Shown: piece after piece, positions 33,997 through 35,801 of the stretch
How the letters are laid out: each line of letters opens with the position of its first letter
Position numbering within the stretch: position 1 is the first letter of the stretch
DNA from: Chromatiaceae bacterium
GTDB taxonomy: Bacteria; Pseudomonadota; Gammaproteobacteria; Chromatiales; Chromatiaceae
DNA length: 35,801 nucleotides
Assembly (NCBI GenBank): GCA_022340195.1
Contig: JAJDOL010000148.1
Coordinates: 1 to 35,801 of the forward strand
Direction of reading: 5' to 3'
The notes under the pieces: model-generated
What the model was told of the DNA's origin: nothing
The model's input: the letters and a program-made list of their open reading frames with translations, nothing else
The model's database searches: none
Position numbers and translations under genes: made by a program

Positions 33997-34875
33997 ATGA
34001 GTACTGCAGCCCACCATGGCCCCAACGACTATTACGTCCCCGACCCCAGCCCATGGCCGATCACGGCCATGCTTTCGGTCTTTCTCTTGCTTGCGGGTAC
34101 TGCCCTGACTATCAACAAGGTCGGGTTCGGTTCCTGGATGATCATCGCCGGCTTCATTCTGCTGTGTGTGATGTTCTACGGTTGGTTCAGCGACGTGATC
34201 ACGGAGAACATGACCGACAGGTACAACGAGCAGGTAGACCGCTCCTTCCGTCAGGGCATGTTCTGGTTCATCGCCTCGGAGGTGTTCTTCTTTCTGAGCT
34301 TTTTCGGTGCCCTCTTTTACATCAGGGAGATAGCGTTGCCCTGGCTGGGGGGCGAGGGCTACCTCGGCATCACCCACGAACTGCTCCACAACCAGTTCGT
34401 CGCTCAGTGGCCGACCTCCGGCCCGGGAGAGGTCGGGGGCGAGTTCGAGCCGATGAGCGCTTGGGGTATCCCGGCCCTCAACACCCTGATACTGCTCACG
34501 TCTGGAGCCACAGTGACATGGGCGCATTGGGGGCTCAAGGAAGACAACCAGAAAAAGCTGGTACGCGGCCTCGCGGCGACCATCGCCTTGGGTGCGCTGT
34601 TCGTCGTGCTACAGGCCTATGAGTATCGGCACGCTTACCATGAGCTTAATCTGACCCTCGAGTCCGGTGTCTACGGCTCGACCTTCTATATGTTGACCGG
34701 GTTCCACGGCTTCCACGTGACCATGGGCACGGTCATGCTCATGGCTATCCTCGGCAGGGCGATCAAGGGGCACTTCTCGCCTCACAACCACTTCGCATTC
34801 GAGGCCGTGGCCTGGTACTGGCACTTCGTCGACGTGGTTTGGTTGGGGCTGTTCATCTTCGTTTACTGGTTGTAG
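33997..34875 (+). CDS. coxC: Cytochrome c oxidase subunit III
   Basis: The 292-residue, seven-helix subunit III starts at an ATG shortly after AATAAGG. Marks: YYVPDPSPWPITAMLSVFL, RQGMFWFIASEVFFFLSFFG, ALNTLILLTSGATVTWAHWG, LQAYEYRHAYHELNL, GVYGSTFYMLTGFHGFHVTM and AVAWYWHFVDVVWLGLFIFV. Subunit III stabilises the catalytic core and keeps the D-channel proton supply active. A 57-bp gap follows ctaG. A 14-bp palindrome (AACGCCGCGGCGTT, 34890-34903) and a strong terminator (34923-34961) lie just downstream, closing the operon. Confidence 0.97.
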   Translation: MSTAAHHGPNDYYVPDPSPWPITAMLSVFLLLAGTALTINKVGFGSWMIIAGFILLCVMFYGWFSDVITENMTDRYNEQVDRSFRQGMFWFIASEVFFFLSFFGALFYIREIALPWLGGEGYLGITHELLHNQFVAQWPTSGPGEVGGEFEPMSAWGIPALNTLILLTSGATVTWAHWGLKEDNQKKLVRGLAATIALGALFVVLQAYEYRHAYHELNLTLESGVYGSTFYMLTGFHGFHVTMGTVMLMAILGRAIKGHFSPHNHFAFEAVAWYWHFVDVVWLGLFIFVYWL

Positions 34876-34922
34876 GTCAAGACTGAACCAACGCCGCGGC
34901 GTTGCCGTGAGCGTGTCAGATG

Positions 34923-34961
34923 AGATCCGGCCGGGCGAAGGCCCCTCCGGATCTTTTCTTT
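34923..34961 (+). terminator. Intrinsic terminator after coxC
   Basis: AGATCCGG (34923-34930) pairs perfectly with CCGGATCT (34947-34954), with further inner GGG/CCC pairing, and the stem runs into TTTTCTTT. It lies 47 bp after the coxC stop and is the clearest terminator in the window. Confidence 0.85.
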
Positions 34962-35111
34962 AACGGGTGCAAGGACGACGATAGGGCATAGATTGAATCA
35001 TGCCTCCGCCGCAGCCGGAGACCTGTTATCGACCTCGGCAAACGCAGATTGGTCAAGCGCTGGGCGGGGACCGCATGGACGATCCCCGTTGCGGATTCCA
35101 GATGCGAAGAA

Positions 35112-35327
35112 CTACATTCCGTGGGGCTCGAGAACCCCGGCGAAGTATCCGAGGATGAGCAGGACGAACAAGGTTATGGACAGGACTATACGAATGGTGA
35201 GCGCCTTCACCACCCGGGTCTTGTTGACGTCCCCGTCGTCTTTTGCGAGAAAGTACATCCCCTCGAATAGCGAGAAGACGATGAACCCGAGGACGAGAAG
35301 AACCGGCAGCTTATACATGAACTCCAT
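35112..35327 (-). CDS. DUF2909 twin-transmembrane protein
   Basis: This is a 71-residue protein with two helices: LPVLLVLGFIVFSLFEGMYF and RIVLSITLFVLLILGYFAGV. They are joined by LAKDDGDVNKTRVVKALTI, matching the DUF2909 (twin transmembrane protein) pattern found in oxidase gene clusters. AGGAG lies 7 nt upstream of the ATG at 35327, which supports this start over Met4. It is transcribed against the cox operon and diverges from the SURF1 gene, with two inverted repeats in the gap. A part in oxidase assembly is inferred from context only. The 236 bp between coxC and this gene's stop hold the terminator and no other gene. Confidence 0.85.
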   Translation of the reverse strand: MEFMYKLPVLLVLGFIVFSLFEGMYFLAKDDGDVNKTRVVKALTIRIVLSITLFVLLILGYFAGVLEPHGM

Positions 35328-35362
35328 GGCGTACTCCTAATACGTGTGGATCGGAAATCAAA

Positions 35363-35405
35363 TTGCACCTCGGTTGAAACGATGGTGCAACATATTCGGG
35401 AATAT
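35363..35405. promoter_or_regulatory. Two adjacent inverted repeats in the DUF2909/SURF1 divergent gap
   Basis: TTGCACC (35363-35369) and GGTGCAA (35384-35390) form a perfect 7-bp inverted repeat with a 14-nt spacer. Directly beside it, ATATTCGGGAATAT (35392-35405) is a 6-bp inverted repeat with a 2-nt centre. Both lie in the 87-bp divergent gap. They are candidate operators; I do not recognise the regulator. Confidence 0.45.
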
Positions 35406-35414
35406 AGCACCCAA

Positions 35415-35801
35415 ATGCAGTTTGGCGGCCTGGAATTTCGCTTTCGTTGGATGCCGACGCTCCTCTTTGCTCTGCCCATTCCGCTTTTTATCGGTCTGGG
35501 AATGTGGCAGCTCGACCGGGCGGACCAGAAGCGGGAGCAGGCGCGTGAGCTGAGCGAGCGGATGCAGATGCCGGCGTTGGAGCTCGGTGCGCGGGTGAGC
35601 GATCCGCAGGACCTGCGTTATCGCAGGTTGCGCGCGCATGGGGCGTTCGAGGCGGGCGGGCAGGTGCTGATCGAGAACCGCCGCCAGGGTAATCGCAACG
35701 GGTTTCACGTGATCACGCCGCTACGCATTGCGGGATCGGACATGAGGGTGCTGGTGAACCGAGGCTGGATTCCGGCCGCAGCGGATGGCAGCGCAACACC
35801 G
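35415..35801 (+). CDS. SURF1 family cytochrome oxidase biogenesis protein (3' partial)
   Basis: The first 129 residues are present and the frame runs off the window. I chose the ATG at 35415 because MQFGGLEFRFRWMPTLLFAL is a typical SURF1 beginning; the in-frame ATG at 35382 lies inside an inverted repeat. Helix 1 (TLLFALPIPLFIGLGMWQL) is followed by the signature LGMWQLDRADQKREQ, then DLRYRRLRAHGAFEAG, VLIENRRQGNRNGFHVITPL and VLVNRGWIP, the conserved SURF1 blocks. SURF1 aids heme a insertion into subunit I. It is next to the cox operon and diverges from the DUF2909 gene. Confidence 0.93.
   Translation, partial: MQFGGLEFRFRWMPTLLFALPIPLFIGLGMWQLDRADQKREQARELSERMQMPALELGARVSDPQDLRYRRLRAHGAFEAGGQVLIENRRQGNRNGFHVITPLRIAGSDMRVLVNRGWIPAAADGSATP

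Overview
The window looks like the chromosome of a gammaproteobacterium. Evidence: a Vfr/CRP-type regulator placed head-to-head with a yhfA-type OsmC gene as in E. coli, a glyU-like tRNA-Gly(CCC), a linked rpe-gph-trpEGDC block, and an aa3-type cytochrome oxidase operon with ctaG, coxC, a DUF2909 gene and SURF1. High G+C and the mix of genes would fit the Chromatiales/Ectothiorhodospiraceae or relatives, but I cannot fix the genus. No phage, insertion sequence or CRISPR array is visible.

Layout. 1-3457 (+): the end of a surface-polysaccharide locus with three glycosyltransferase-type genes, visibly poorer in G+C than the rest. 3406-8910 (-): a very large secreted PAN/Apple-alpha-2-macroglobulin, whose 3' end overlaps the last glycosyltransferase. 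9140-12036 (+): four tightly spaced genes (unknown protein, FAD amine-oxidase-like enzyme, CreA, 2OG-Fe(II) oxygenase-like protein). 12073-14467: small genes (membrane protein, ankyrin lipoprotein, small conserved protein, DUF2007 zinc-ribbon protein), tRNA-Gly(CCC) and an orphan thiS ending in a 10-G run. 14737-20196 (+): rpe, gph, trpE, trpG, trpD, trpC, i.e. pentose-phosphate epimerase, phosphoglycolate phosphatase and the first steps of tryptophan synthesis. 20413-22445: crp (-), yhfA-like (+) and sixA (+). 22654-27307 (-): an ACP-acyl/AMP ligase-PlsC fusion, an AI-2E/PerM permease and a lipoprotein. 27439-29230: a TraB-type membrane protein converging with a YqiA-type esterase. 29666-35801: DUF2244, coxB, coxA, a 48-residue oxidase assembly peptide, ctaG, coxC, a terminator, an inverted DUF2909 gene, and the start of SURF1.

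The most unusual structure not explained by genes is a family of three 150-165 bp imperfect palindromes (20214-20376, 22495-22657, 26718-26866). Each has a short hairpin at its exact midpoint. Copies A and B have GGCG(A/C)TT-like ends; copy C keeps a recognisable end only on its right side. A and B fill the gaps between convergent genes, and B supplies the stop codon of the ligase fusion gene. Other second-look items are a near-consensus CRP box in the crp/yhfA gap, two adjacent inverted repeats in the DUF2909/SURF1 gap, a 9-bp hairpin between the oxidase structural and assembly genes, and the four-gene redox cluster of unknown purpose.

All calls come from reading the sequence and remembered family signatures; no database search was run.
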